From Bacteroidales bacterium UBA1077 (GTDB lineage Bacteria; Bacteroidota; Bacteroidia; Bacteroidales; UBA932), in the NCBI GenBank assembly GCA_002314195.1, contig DCCQ01000123.1:1-9316 (forward strand): DNA of 9,316 bases, written 5' to 3'. The notes beneath the pieces were generated by a model. It searched no databases, had not been told where the DNA came from, and was given only the letters and a program-made list of their open reading frames with translations. This document shows positions 1-6,180 of this stretch, piece after piece. The stretch's first letter is position 1. Every line of letters begins with the position of its first letter. The translations under genes were made by a program, and so were the position numbers.

Positions 1-705
1 AATCTTGTCATCAGGGGAATTTGTATGCTCGTCCTCGTAATTCATGATGCAGATTACCTTGACAGACGACAGGACATAGTCTTCATCTCCACGTTTTACC
101 TGCCTCATCACCAGCCTTGATCCATAGTAGAACAGTCGGTCTCGCTGATCGAAACGTGATGCCTTCTGCATCTCGACCAGAATAGTCCCTTTTGGCGTCT
201 GACAAAGAAGGTCAAATAGTATCCTCTTGTCATGCGGTGAGACATCCGTCAGTTCTGTGTTCCGGAACTCTACCGAGGTGATGTCCTCCTGAAGGATGTC
301 GTTAAGTAGTCGAACCAGCAAGTCTGGGTGGTTTTGGAACAGATACTTGAACGCCCAGTCGCAGGTAAGGTCAAGGTACTCAGGTGTGGCGAGATGCTGG
401 GCGTAGGCGTCTTTCTCCTCCTCCGACATTCCGACGAACCGCCCGTCACCCTCGATCAACCTGCGGCAGTGGCGGTAGCGCTTAAGGTACTGTTCCTCCT
501 CCGACAACTCAGCCAAGCGATCTGCGGTTTTCTGGCCATCCGTGGCTTCCAGATCCGCGGTCTCTTGGTCAACGTCATCCTGTCCAATGTTCCGTCGGTC
601 ACTTAAGTCACGGCCGACGGTTTCCTGTTCAATGGTCTTTGGGTTAATGGTTGTTTGGCCATCGGCCTTACACCTGGCTGCCTTATTTGTCTCCGAAGTC
701 TCCAT
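1..705 (-). CDS. Rpn-type PDDEXK-family transposase/nuclease, 3' end outside the window
   Basis: The reverse strand is open from an ATG at 705 to the window edge, giving 235 residues without a stop. Residues 112-225 match the PD-(D/E)XK nuclease family transposase (PF12784/Rpn) pattern: DWAFKYLF at 116-123, LVRLLNDIL at 130-138, then the nuclease core with FDLLC (Asp165) and VEMQ (Glu178, Gln180), followed by FDQRDRLFYYGSRLV and a Q-x-x-x-G-x-x-Y segment. Family members are DNA endonucleases linked to RecA-independent recombination and are usually present in many copies. Residues about 1-70 precede the domain; they are hydrophilic, low in complexity and rich in Thr, Asp and Gln. The C-terminal part is not in view, so it cannot be said whether the gene is intact. 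The start is supported by a second copy at 3988 that keeps the same ATG and frame. The family assignment is strong; the biological role is inferred. Confidence 0.88.
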   Translation of the reverse strand, partial: METSETNKAARCKADGQTTINPKTIEQETVGRDLSDRRNIGQDDVDQETADLEATDGQKTADRLAELSEEEQYLKRYRHCRRLIEGDGRFVGMSEEEKDAYAQHLATPEYLDLTCDWAFKYLFQNHPDLLVRLLNDILQEDITSVEFRNTELTDVSPHDKRILFDLLCQTPKGTILVEMQKASRFDQRDRLFYYGSRLVMRQVKRGDEDYVLSSVKVICIMNYEDEHTNSPDDKI

Positions 706-1131
706 AGTTGAAGTTGTTTTTAGTACTTGATTGGTTACAAAACTCCGAACACGTGTCGGAATCCATCCGCAATATCGGGATTATAAACGTAAAAACGATA
801 AAGAAACATATAGGATTCATAAAAAAACAGAATTTTTTCACGTCTTACCCCCAAAGAAACCACCGCTTAAGCCACAACACCCTGCCTTCTCTCTCGGCAA
901 AGCCATCACTCCAACTCTCTCCTCGCCTGTCCTGACCAGTTCAATCAGGTCCAACTCGGAGGTAACATTGATATTGAAGAAGCACAAATTCGGCCTCTCA
1001 TCGAAGGTTCGACCCTAAGCCATAGGGAACTTCAAGCACCATTGGGCAGCACATTAAACCATAATCGCTGCCCTAGAGTGCTCGCTGCACCCATGGGCGG
1101 CATTTTTAGCCATTATCGTCGCTCAAGAGTG
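550..1131. repeat. Long direct repeat, copy A (Rpn 5' end plus upstream DNA)
   Basis: This ~582-bp stretch is repeated in the same orientation, with substitutions and a few small indels, at 3833-4411. Both copies run from CAGATCCGCGG inside the nuclease gene, through its ATG, to GCTCAAGAG about 425 bp upstream. Shared words include AAAGAAACCACCG, CAACACCCTGCCTTC, ATTGATATTGAAGAAGCACAAATTC (split over two words here) and ATGGGCGGCATTTTTAGCC. The upstream 706-1131 part holds no convincing gene. The stretch aligned with a 61-codon minus-strand frame in copy B is interrupted here by a TAG. The repeat is probably the conserved head of a multi-copy Rpn element. Confidence 0.88.
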
Positions 1132-1134
1132 TTC
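1036..1134. repeat. Two imperfect 48-bp tandem units, 51-bp period
   Basis: The units at 1036-1083 and 1087-1134 align without gaps at 35 of 48 positions. Both start GCACC, contain TGGGC-GC and CCAT-ATCG, and end GAGTG-TC. Unit 1 also contains a perfect 7-bp inverted repeat, GGGCAGC (1044-1050) and GCTGCCC (1067-1073), with a 16-nt loop. The same pair of units is present in repeat copy B. The function is unknown; it could be a recognition site of the Rpn element or a dispersed repeat. Confidence 0.7.
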
Positions 1135-1585
1135 AGCGAGATCCTTACCCCCCCCCTATAAATAATCCAGAAGATCACCTATGAACGTTAACGTGAACTC
1201 GATAGAATCAAGAAGCTGTTTTGATTTATTTGAAATGTTCTTTGAGGTGAAAAAACTTGGAATAAATAAACGGAAACAATCCCAACACCTGTATCGTTGA
1301 GTGTAGGGTACACGCAAGCGAATACAGATGAATGGTGTTGTCGAAGTCCCTATTCCGTTGACTTTATGGAGAGTGCGGAAACACTTTCACCTAATATGCA
1401 AGTTCTGGGCTCAATGGCCTAAAACGATGCTTATATAGCAATATTTTCGCAGATGACAACACCTGTGAGGATGGCTCCGAGGCAAAGATAACGGGACTGC
1501 GTGGCATGCCAGACGGTGATATTCAATGTAAGCGTATCGGCAATTATTTTTCAAACGATGGTAAGGCTAAATTGGCACAATTTGT
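1132..1585. other. Intergenic region without a convincing gene
   Basis: This stretch lies between the outer edge of repeat copy A and the promoter of the hydrolase operon. It begins with a run of nine C at 1148-1156. A 39-codon frame on the plus strand starts at 1181 and ends at 1300, and an open stretch without a good start runs from 1395 to a TGA at 1611-1613. Neither resembles a family I recognise. They could be relics of a lost gene or chance frames. No RNA gene or terminator is apparent. Confidence 0.5.
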
Positions 1586-1593
1586 TAAATTTG
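1586..1593 (+). promoter_or_regulatory. Putative Bacteroidetes -7 promoter element for the hydrolase operon
   Basis: TAAATTTG matches the Bacteroidetes -7 consensus TAnnTTTG. It lies 44 bp before the ATG at 1638, which leaves an untranslated leader of roughly 35-40 nt. No clear TTTG is seen at the usual -33 distance. Confidence 0.5.
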
Positions 1594-1637
1594 CAGTCCA
1601 CAAATTGTTTTGAATTAATAACTAAAGAGATATTATC

Positions 1638-2483
1638 ATGAAAAAAACATTTTTGATTCTCATGGCGGTCATGATGTCACTTCCGTTCAACGCGTCAGCC
1701 AAAAAACACAAGACCGCCGACATCAATGTGATTTCTTACAACATCCGTATGGGAACGGCGGATGACGGGACCAATTCCTGGCAATACCGTTACCCGGCGT
1801 CAGCGATGATGATTCTGGATCAGAAGCCGGACATATTCGGGATTCAGGAAGCCCTGGACTTTCAGTTCAAGTATCTTCAGGAATATTGCACCGGCTATAA
1901 GGGAATCGGCGTGGGACGTGAAGATGGGAAGCACAAGGGCGAGCACATGGCCATCTTCTACAACAAGAAGGCCATCAAACTGATCAAATGGGGGACGTTC
2001 TGGCTGTCTGAAACCCCGGAGAAGCCGTCAATGGGCTGGGATGCAGCCTGCTTCCGCTCCGCCACTTGGGCACTGATGAAGGACAAGGCCAGCGGCAGGA
2101 AGTTCTACTACGTCAACACCCATCTTGATCACGTCGGTTGGGAAGCCCGCAAGAATGGTCTCAAACTGATTGTGGACAGGATCGCGGAAATCAATCCGGA
2201 GAATTACCCGATGATCCTTACCGGAGACTTCAACATGAGGATAGACCGGCCGGAGTTCGATGACCTGAAGAATATCATGCAAAATGCCCGCGAGGTTGCC
2301 GTCAAGACCGACCACCACGCCACATTCAATGATTGGGGCAAGGCTCCGGAAGATGAGATCATCGACTACATTTGGTTCAAAGGATTCAGCAGCTGCACTG
2401 AATATCAGACCATCACAAAACCGTACATGGAAAGGGCCTACGTCTCCGACCACTACCCGATCAAGGCCACGCTGATATTCTAG
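1638..2483 (+). CDS. Secreted endonuclease/exonuclease/phosphatase-fold metal-dependent hydrolase
   Basis: This 281-aa protein carries the complete set of EEP-superfamily motifs (COG3568-like). SYNIRMG contains the metal-binding Asn35, and IFGIQEA contains Glu71. NTHLDHVG at 160-167 carries His162 and Asp164, and TGDFN at 195-199 carries Asp197 and Asn199. Asp243 lies in DYIWFKG, and SDHYPI at 270-275 carries the Asp271-His272 pair. No catalytic residue is missing. Residues 1-21 look like a Sec signal peptide (two Lys, a hydrophobic stretch, then NASA before the Lys-rich mature start), so the enzyme should act in the periplasm or outside the cell. The length is normal for secreted members. 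An A-rich AAAGAGA lies about 8 nt before the ATG. Family members cleave phosphodiester or phosphomonoester bonds in nucleic acids, lipids or sugar phosphates; the substrate cannot be read here. The next gene starts 21 bp downstream, so an operon is likely. Confidence 0.92.
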   Translation: MKKTFLILMAVMMSLPFNASAKKHKTADINVISYNIRMGTADDGTNSWQYRYPASAMMILDQKPDIFGIQEALDFQFKYLQEYCTGYKGIGVGREDGKHKGEHMAIFYNKKAIKLIKWGTFWLSETPEKPSMGWDAACFRSATWALMKDKASGRKFYYVNTHLDHVGWEARKNGLKLIVDRIAEINPENYPMILTGDFNMRIDRPEFDDLKNIMQNAREVAVKTDHHATFNDWGKAPEDEIIDYIWFKGFSSCTEYQTITKPYMERAYVSDHYPIKATLIF

Positions 2484-2504
2484 GAATCACAGTTCCTGAC
2501 GAGG

Positions 2505-3782
2505 ATGAATATATTCAAAAAAAGGGAATCGCTCATCATTGCCGTGACGCTTGCCATGGCCACATCGGCCTTTGCCCAAGGAACGCTAAGGCAGGATTCT
2601 CCGGAGCGTCACGGAATGAATCCCGAGAAACTCGCACAGGTTGACAGAGTCATCAATGATGCGATAACAGCCAAGGAGATACCTGGAGCCGTGCTCTCTG
2701 TGGTCAGAGGCAACGACATCGTCTATCTGAAAGCCTACGGCGACAAATCCGTTGTGCCGGCCGTTGAGCCGATGACGACTGAAACTCTCTTCGACCTCGC
2801 TTCCGTCAGCAAGTGCGTGGGCACAACCCTCTCCTTCATGCAATTGATCGAGAACGGGCACGTCCGTCTCACCGACAATGTGGACCGGTATATTCCCGGC
2901 TTCAAGCCATGGACAGATCCGGGAAGCGGCGAGACCGTTGACATCACTGTCAGAGACCTTTTGTCACACACCTCCGGACTGGCTCCTTACATCAATGCAG
3001 ACACGTTTGTCAAGGAATATGGCGGCAACAATCCTGAGAAGATTGAGTGGTACATCGCCACCAAGGTCAAAAGGAACTTCCGTCCCGGCACCGACTTCAT
3101 GTACAGTTGCTTGAACTTCGTCACCCTGCAGCGGATTCTGGAAAGGGTCACCGGAGAAAAGCTCTATGAATATGCCCAAAAACATGTCTTCGATGTCCTC
3201 GGACTGAAGCACACCTGCTATTTTCCGTTGATCTACGACCCTGCTGTCAGCAACTCAGCAGAATTGGCAAGGCTCTGCGCTCCGACAGAGGTGCAGGCAG
3301 ACGGGAAGCCGTTGACAGCACAGGTACACGACCCGATGGCACGCAGGATCATGGGCGGCAATTCCGGCAACGCCGGTGTGTTCTCGAACGCTGAGGATCT
3401 ATCGGCGATTTGTGCTGCCTTAATGAATGGAGGATGTCTTGTCGACAAGAAAGGCAGCGCATTGGAATCCACCAGAATCCTCAGCCCTGCCACGGTAAGG
3501 CTGATGACCAGGATTCCGTCGCAGAACGCCCCTTCGGTCGGGCGAGCCCTTGGTTGGGACAAGAAGAGCCCGCACAGTGGTCTGCGTGGAGATCTGTTCA
3601 ACCCTGAGACCACCATCATGCACACCGGATACACCGGCACCTCAATAGTCATCGACATGGGGAGCAAGACCACCGTCATCCTGCTGACAAACAGGGTTCA
3701 CCCAGAGGACAAAGGCGGAGTGGGCCGTCTGCGCGCCCTCGTGGCCAACATCGTGGCCGGCTCGATCATCCAGGACCTATGA
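2505..3782 (+). CDS. Secreted beta-lactamase-fold serine hydrolase (class C/PBP4*-like)
   Basis: This 425-aa protein belongs to the beta-lactamase family (PF00144). Residues 1-24 form a signal peptide ending ATSAFA-Q. The catalytic SxxK motif is Ser100-Val-Ser-Lys103 in DLASVSK, and RDLLSHTSGL at 150-159 is the usual segment that follows. The second motif is Tyr200-Ser-Cys202 in YSCLNFVTL; this position is more often Asn or Asp, so the Cys is unusual. GNAGVFSNAEDLS at 288-300 and His373-Thr-Gly375, the KTG-equivalent, complete the active site. Relatives include D-alanyl-D-alanine carboxypeptidases, D-aminopeptidases and esterases, and few are true antibiotic-resistance enzymes. It sits 21 bp after the EEP hydrolase with GAGG just before the ATG, suggesting co-expression of two exported hydrolases. 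The downstream edge is only 50 bp from a repeat junction, and no terminator was found. The fold is certain; the substrate is unknown. Confidence 0.92.
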   Translation: MNIFKKRESLIIAVTLAMATSAFAQGTLRQDSPERHGMNPEKLAQVDRVINDAITAKEIPGAVLSVVRGNDIVYLKAYGDKSVVPAVEPMTTETLFDLASVSKCVGTTLSFMQLIENGHVRLTDNVDRYIPGFKPWTDPGSGETVDITVRDLLSHTSGLAPYINADTFVKEYGGNNPEKIEWYIATKVKRNFRPGTDFMYSCLNFVTLQRILERVTGEKLYEYAQKHVFDVLGLKHTCYFPLIYDPAVSNSAELARLCAPTEVQADGKPLTAQVHDPMARRIMGGNSGNAGVFSNAEDLSAICAALMNGGCLVDKKGSALESTRILSPATVRLMTRIPSQNAPSVGRALGWDKKSPHSGLRGDLFNPETTIMHTGYTGTSIVIDMGSKTTVILLTNRVHPEDKGGVGRLRALVANIVAGSIIQDL

Positions 3783-3820
3783 ATCTGACCGCGCGCCGAC
3801 CACCGAAGTGAACAAACAAC

Positions 3821-3988
3821 CTAAGCGCACAGCAGATCCGCGGTCTCTTGGTCAACATCATCTTGGCCAACGATCCGCTGGCCGCTTAATTCACGGCCAA
3901 CGGTCTTCCGGTCAATGGTCCTTTGGTTAATGGTTGTCTTGTCATCAGTCTTCCTCCTGACGGACCCGTTTGTCTCTGAAATCTCCAT
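3821..3988 (-). pseudogene. Truncated 5' fragment of an Rpn-type PDDEXK nuclease gene
   Basis: Starting from an ATG at 3988, the reverse strand encodes 55 residues. The first 52 align without gaps to the start of the nuclease at 705 (34 of 52 identical, including a shared GQDDVDQETADL). Similarity stops abruptly after this point; three unrelated codons follow and then a TAG at 3821-3823. The whole nuclease domain is missing, so this is a gene fragment, not a functional transposase. The reading frame is intact over the shared part, and many differences are conservative or silent. This fits either a recent truncation or selection on the N-terminal segment. The break lies 50 bp past the end of the serine hydrolase gene. 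Confidence 0.8.
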
Positions 3989-4411
3989 AGCAAAGTTACG
4001 TTAATTCTTGATTGGTCACAAAGCTCCGAACCCGTGCCGGAATCCATCCGCAAATCGCAATTATCAACGTAAAAAACGATAAAGAAACTTATAAGATTCT
4101 TAAAAAAAAGAAATTTTTCACTTCTTACCCCCAAAGAAACCACCGATTAAGCCGCAACACCCTGCCTTCACTCTCGGCAAAGCCCTCATCCCAACTCTAT
4201 CCTCGGCAACCCAGGCAAGTTCAATCAGCCACGGTTCGGAGGCCACATTGATATTGAAGAAGCACAAATTCAGCCACTCAATGAAGATTCCGCCCTGAAC
4301 CATAGGAGACTTCGATCACTCTTAGGCAGCACTTCAAGCCATTTTCGCTCCCCTGGAGTGCTCGCTGCACCCATGGGCGGCATTTTTAGCCATTATCGCC
4401 GCTCAAGAGCG
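3833..4411. repeat. Long direct repeat, copy B
   Basis: This is the partner of the repeat at 550-1131, in the same orientation and about 3.28 kb away. It contains the Rpn 5' fragment and about 420 bp of the upstream DNA, including both 48-bp tandem units. A 61-codon minus-strand frame (4118-4303) is open here. The aligned frame in copy A has TAG in place of the third codon, CAG, so I do not call it a gene. Confidence 0.88.
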
Positions 4412-4414
4412 CTT
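4316..4414. repeat. Second instance of the 51-bp-period tandem repeat
   Basis: The units at 4316-4363 and 4367-4414 correspond to those at 1036-1134. The second unit (GCACCCATGGGCGGC onward) is nearly identical between the two loci, while the first unit has diverged. The inverted repeat seen in copy A is only partly kept (AGGCAGC and GCTCCCC). Confidence 0.65.
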
Positions 4415-4595
4415 TGCAACATTCTTGAGCAACGTTTTGGCCCGAAAATGTCGCCCGAGCTCCCACTTCCGGGAAGTCACCGAGGAATATTAGATTCCCC
4501 GAATCAAATAGGCACCGCCGTTCCTCATTTTGGGAAATGGCGGCGTCATATTCATCACAGCAGATACCATTAATAGCCATCTCCATTCATATAAC
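4412..4595. other. Intergenic DNA between repeat copy B and the LRR relic
   Basis: No gene is supported here. A 66-codon minus-strand frame (4386-4586) crosses the repeat edge and resembles nothing I recognise. The sequence may be further decayed remains of the surface-protein gene that ends at 4596. Confidence 0.4.
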
Positions 4596-4913
4596 AAAAG
4601 TTCCATAACCAATTGACGTAACTGTCAATGGAATATTTATAGACATTAATTTTTACACTTCCTCAAAGCAGAAGCACCTATATTTTGAACAATGCCATCA
4701 AAGGCGAGCCTCCCTATGCCATCGTTATATTCATTAGAAATGATATTCGCACCAAAAAGAGAAACTTGCCGATGTTGCAGCCACGGTGGCAGAACCGATT
4801 TTAAGAGCCTTCGCTTTTCCGTTCTCAACCTTTGCCATGGGTCCATCGGAGGAAGACCTGACAACGGTCTGTTCCGTGGCATCATCAGGCTTCACCGTAG
4901 CGGTTAAGGTGAT
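4596..4913 (-). pseudogene. Relic of a Big_2 / BspA-like LRR_5 surface protein
   Basis: Three reading frames on the reverse strand hold consecutive pieces of one protein type. Positions 4913-4770 encode a bacterial Ig-like (Big_2) domain: ITLTATVKPDDATEQTVV, then RSSSDGPMAKVENGKAKAL, then KIGSATVAATS. The usual WSSSD appears here as RSSSD. After a frame change, 4756-4649 encodes FGANIISNEYNDGIGRLAFD followed by GIVQNIGASALRKCKN, the typical lead-in to LRR_5 repeats. A TAA stops that frame at 4646-4648. One base over, 4649-4596 continues the LRR consensus as LMSINIPLTVTSIGYGTF, so a one-base deletion near 4647 explains the stop. No start codon, signal peptide or sorting domain remains. Intact relatives are large exported proteins with many LRR_5 repeats. 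The gene is dead and heavily deleted. Confidence 0.85.
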
Positions 4914-4973
4914 GGATAAATGGGGGGATAATCAATGGCAAAACAAGATCAATTATCACAGCAAGGTAAAATT

Positions 4974-5001
4974 TTATCATAAAATGATTATCATAAAATG
5001 A
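4974..5001. repeat. Perfect 14-bp tandem duplication upstream of the ATPase promoter
   Basis: TTATCATAAAATGA occurs at 4974-4987 and again directly at 4988-5001. Each repeat lies on its own weak dyad (ATTTTATCATAAAAT at 4971-4985 and ATGATTATCAT at 4984-4994). The second copy ends 8 bp before the -7 element at 5010 and so covers the -33 region, where a repressor or activator would be well placed. Confidence 0.7.
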
Positions 5002-5009
5002 CAAAATGT

Positions 5010-5017
5010 TATATTTG
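5010..5017 (+). promoter_or_regulatory. Putative Bacteroidetes -7 promoter element for the ATPase gene
   Basis: TATATTTG fits TAnnTTTG exactly and lies 20 bp before the ATG at 5038. The predicted leader is only about 14 nt. The AT-rich 14-bp tandem repeat occupies the -33 position. Confidence 0.6.
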
Positions 5018-5037
5018 CAGTGTAAGATATTGTGAAT

Positions 5038-6165
5038 ATGATAAATCCATTCATCACGACTGGTTATGCCGGAGCCAAATATTTTTGCGACAGGGTCAAA
5101 GAGACAAAGGATGTGGTGGAACTGCTGACCAATGGCAACAACATCGCTCTTATCTCCCCGAGGCGTTATGGGAAAACTGACCTTATACGGCACTGCTTCT
5201 CACAAAAGGAAGTGAGGGATAGCTATCTCACTTTCATCATAGATGTGTATTCAACAAGTTCGTTGGCTGAAATGGCTGACAAGATGGGGAAAACAATTCT
5301 TGAACAGTTAAAGCCCAAAGGAGAGAAAGCGTGGGGAAAGTTTATCGGTTCCCTGACTTCACTCAGGGCCGGGATATCCTATGATGCTGCCGGTGTTCCA
5401 TCCTGGACTGTCGAGATTGGTGACATCAAGAATCCGGCTGTCACTCTTGATGAAATATTCATGTATATTCAGAATTCAGGCAAGCCCTGCCTTGTCGCTG
5501 TTGATGAGTTCCAGCAGATTCTGAAATATGAGGAGAAGAATGTTGAAGCGAGCATAAGGACATACGTTCAGTACTGTACCAACGCCAACTTCATTTTTTC
5601 CGGCTCACAGAGAGAGATGATGGGAGCTATGTTCACATCATCCGCAAGACCATTCTACCAAAGTGCTACCATCATCAACCTTTCACGAATCGAGATGTCG
5701 GAATATTCTAAATTCTGTGACAGGCTGTTTGAAGAATATGGAAGGCATCTGGATGCTGATGTTGTTCCCACCCTGTACGAAGAATTTGACGGCATCACTT
5801 TCTACCTTCAGAAAATTATGAATGTTCTCTTTATGAGAACACACGAAGGTGAGATCTGCAATAAAGATAGCCTCTCCGAGGCAGTCAACTACGTTATTGA
5901 TTTCAGTTCAGAGACTTACGAGGATCTGATCTATCTACTGCCGGAGAAGCAGAAACAGGTTTTGCTCGCCGTTTCAAGAGAGCGTAAGGCACAGAACATC
6001 ACCTCGTCATCCTTTGTCCGGAAATATTCACTTACATCGGCCAGTTCCGTCAATTCAGCTGTCAAAGGTCTGCTTGACAAGGGGCTGCTTACTCAGAACC
6101 GTGGTATCTATCAAGTCTACGACCTCTTTCTGGATGTCTGGATCAGAGAGAGGTATCTAAAGTAA
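5038..6165 (+). CDS. Archaeal-type AAA/STAND-like ATPase with C-terminal winged helix
   Basis: Residue numbers count from the in-frame GTG at 5032. The protein starts INPFITTGYAGAKYFCDR, the usual opening of this ATPase group (PF01637-like). I therefore prefer the ATG at 5038, two codons on, which also sits better behind the promoter; the product is 375 aa. The Walker A motif is SPRRYGKT at 42-49 and Walker B is LVAVDEFQQ at 154-162 with Asp158-Glu159. FIFSGSQREMM at 188-198 is the sensor-like strand that follows. Residues about 305-370 look like a winged-helix domain (SSSFVRKYSLTSASSVNSAV then KGLLDKGLL). No membrane segment is present, so the protein is cytosolic. Relatives are common and multi-copy in Bacteroidales, but their partners are mostly unknown. 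It stands alone between decayed DNA and a convergent hemW 15 bp away. All nucleotide-binding residues are kept, so the gene looks functional. Its role could be regulatory or defence-related; neither is shown. Confidence 0.87.
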   Translation: MINPFITTGYAGAKYFCDRVKETKDVVELLTNGNNIALISPRRYGKTDLIRHCFSQKEVRDSYLTFIIDVYSTSSLAEMADKMGKTILEQLKPKGEKAWGKFIGSLTSLRAGISYDAAGVPSWTVEIGDIKNPAVTLDEIFMYIQNSGKPCLVAVDEFQQILKYEEKNVEASIRTYVQYCTNANFIFSGSQREMMGAMFTSSARPFYQSATIINLSRIEMSEYSKFCDRLFEEYGRHLDADVVPTLYEEFDGITFYLQKIMNVLFMRTHEGEICNKDSLSEAVNYVIDFSSETYEDLIYLLPEKQKQVLLAVSRERKAQNITSSSFVRKYSLTSASSVNSAVKGLLDKGLLTQNRGIYQVYDLFLDVWIRERYLK

Positions 6166-6180
6166 GTGGCTAGCGGAGGT

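Noticed and set aside
706..1020. Plus-strand small proteins at 708-935 and 731-1018 in the repeat
   Set aside because: They lie on the opposite strand to the Rpn gene, have a Ser/Pro/Lys-rich random-like composition, and their frames are not kept over the full length in copy B.
2028..2453. Antisense open frames over the hydrolase, serine hydrolase and hemW genes
   Set aside because: They are shadows of strongly coding genes with clear motifs and show no promoter or family similarity of their own.
3991..3998. TAACTTTG on the minus strand as a promoter for the truncated Rpn fragment
   Set aside because: It lies only 2 nt before the ATG, so transcription would start at or inside the gene. The corresponding position in copy A lacks the motif.
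4118..4303. A 61-codon minus-strand frame in repeat copy B (ending KAGCCGLIGGFFGGKK) that is similar in copy A
   Set aside because: In copy A the aligned frame has a TAG at the third codon and no alternative start nearby. The similarity follows from the DNA repeat and gives no evidence of a protein.
550..4411. Classical composite transposon or insertion sequence formed by the two repeats
   Set aside because: Neither repeat contains a complete transposase in view, no terminal inverted repeats or target-site duplications were seen, and the repeats are diverged.
4646..4885. A 79-aa minus-strand protein as an independent small gene
   Set aside because: Its second half is an LRR_5 lead-in and its first half is the wrong frame of a Big_2 domain. 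It is part of a frameshifted relic.
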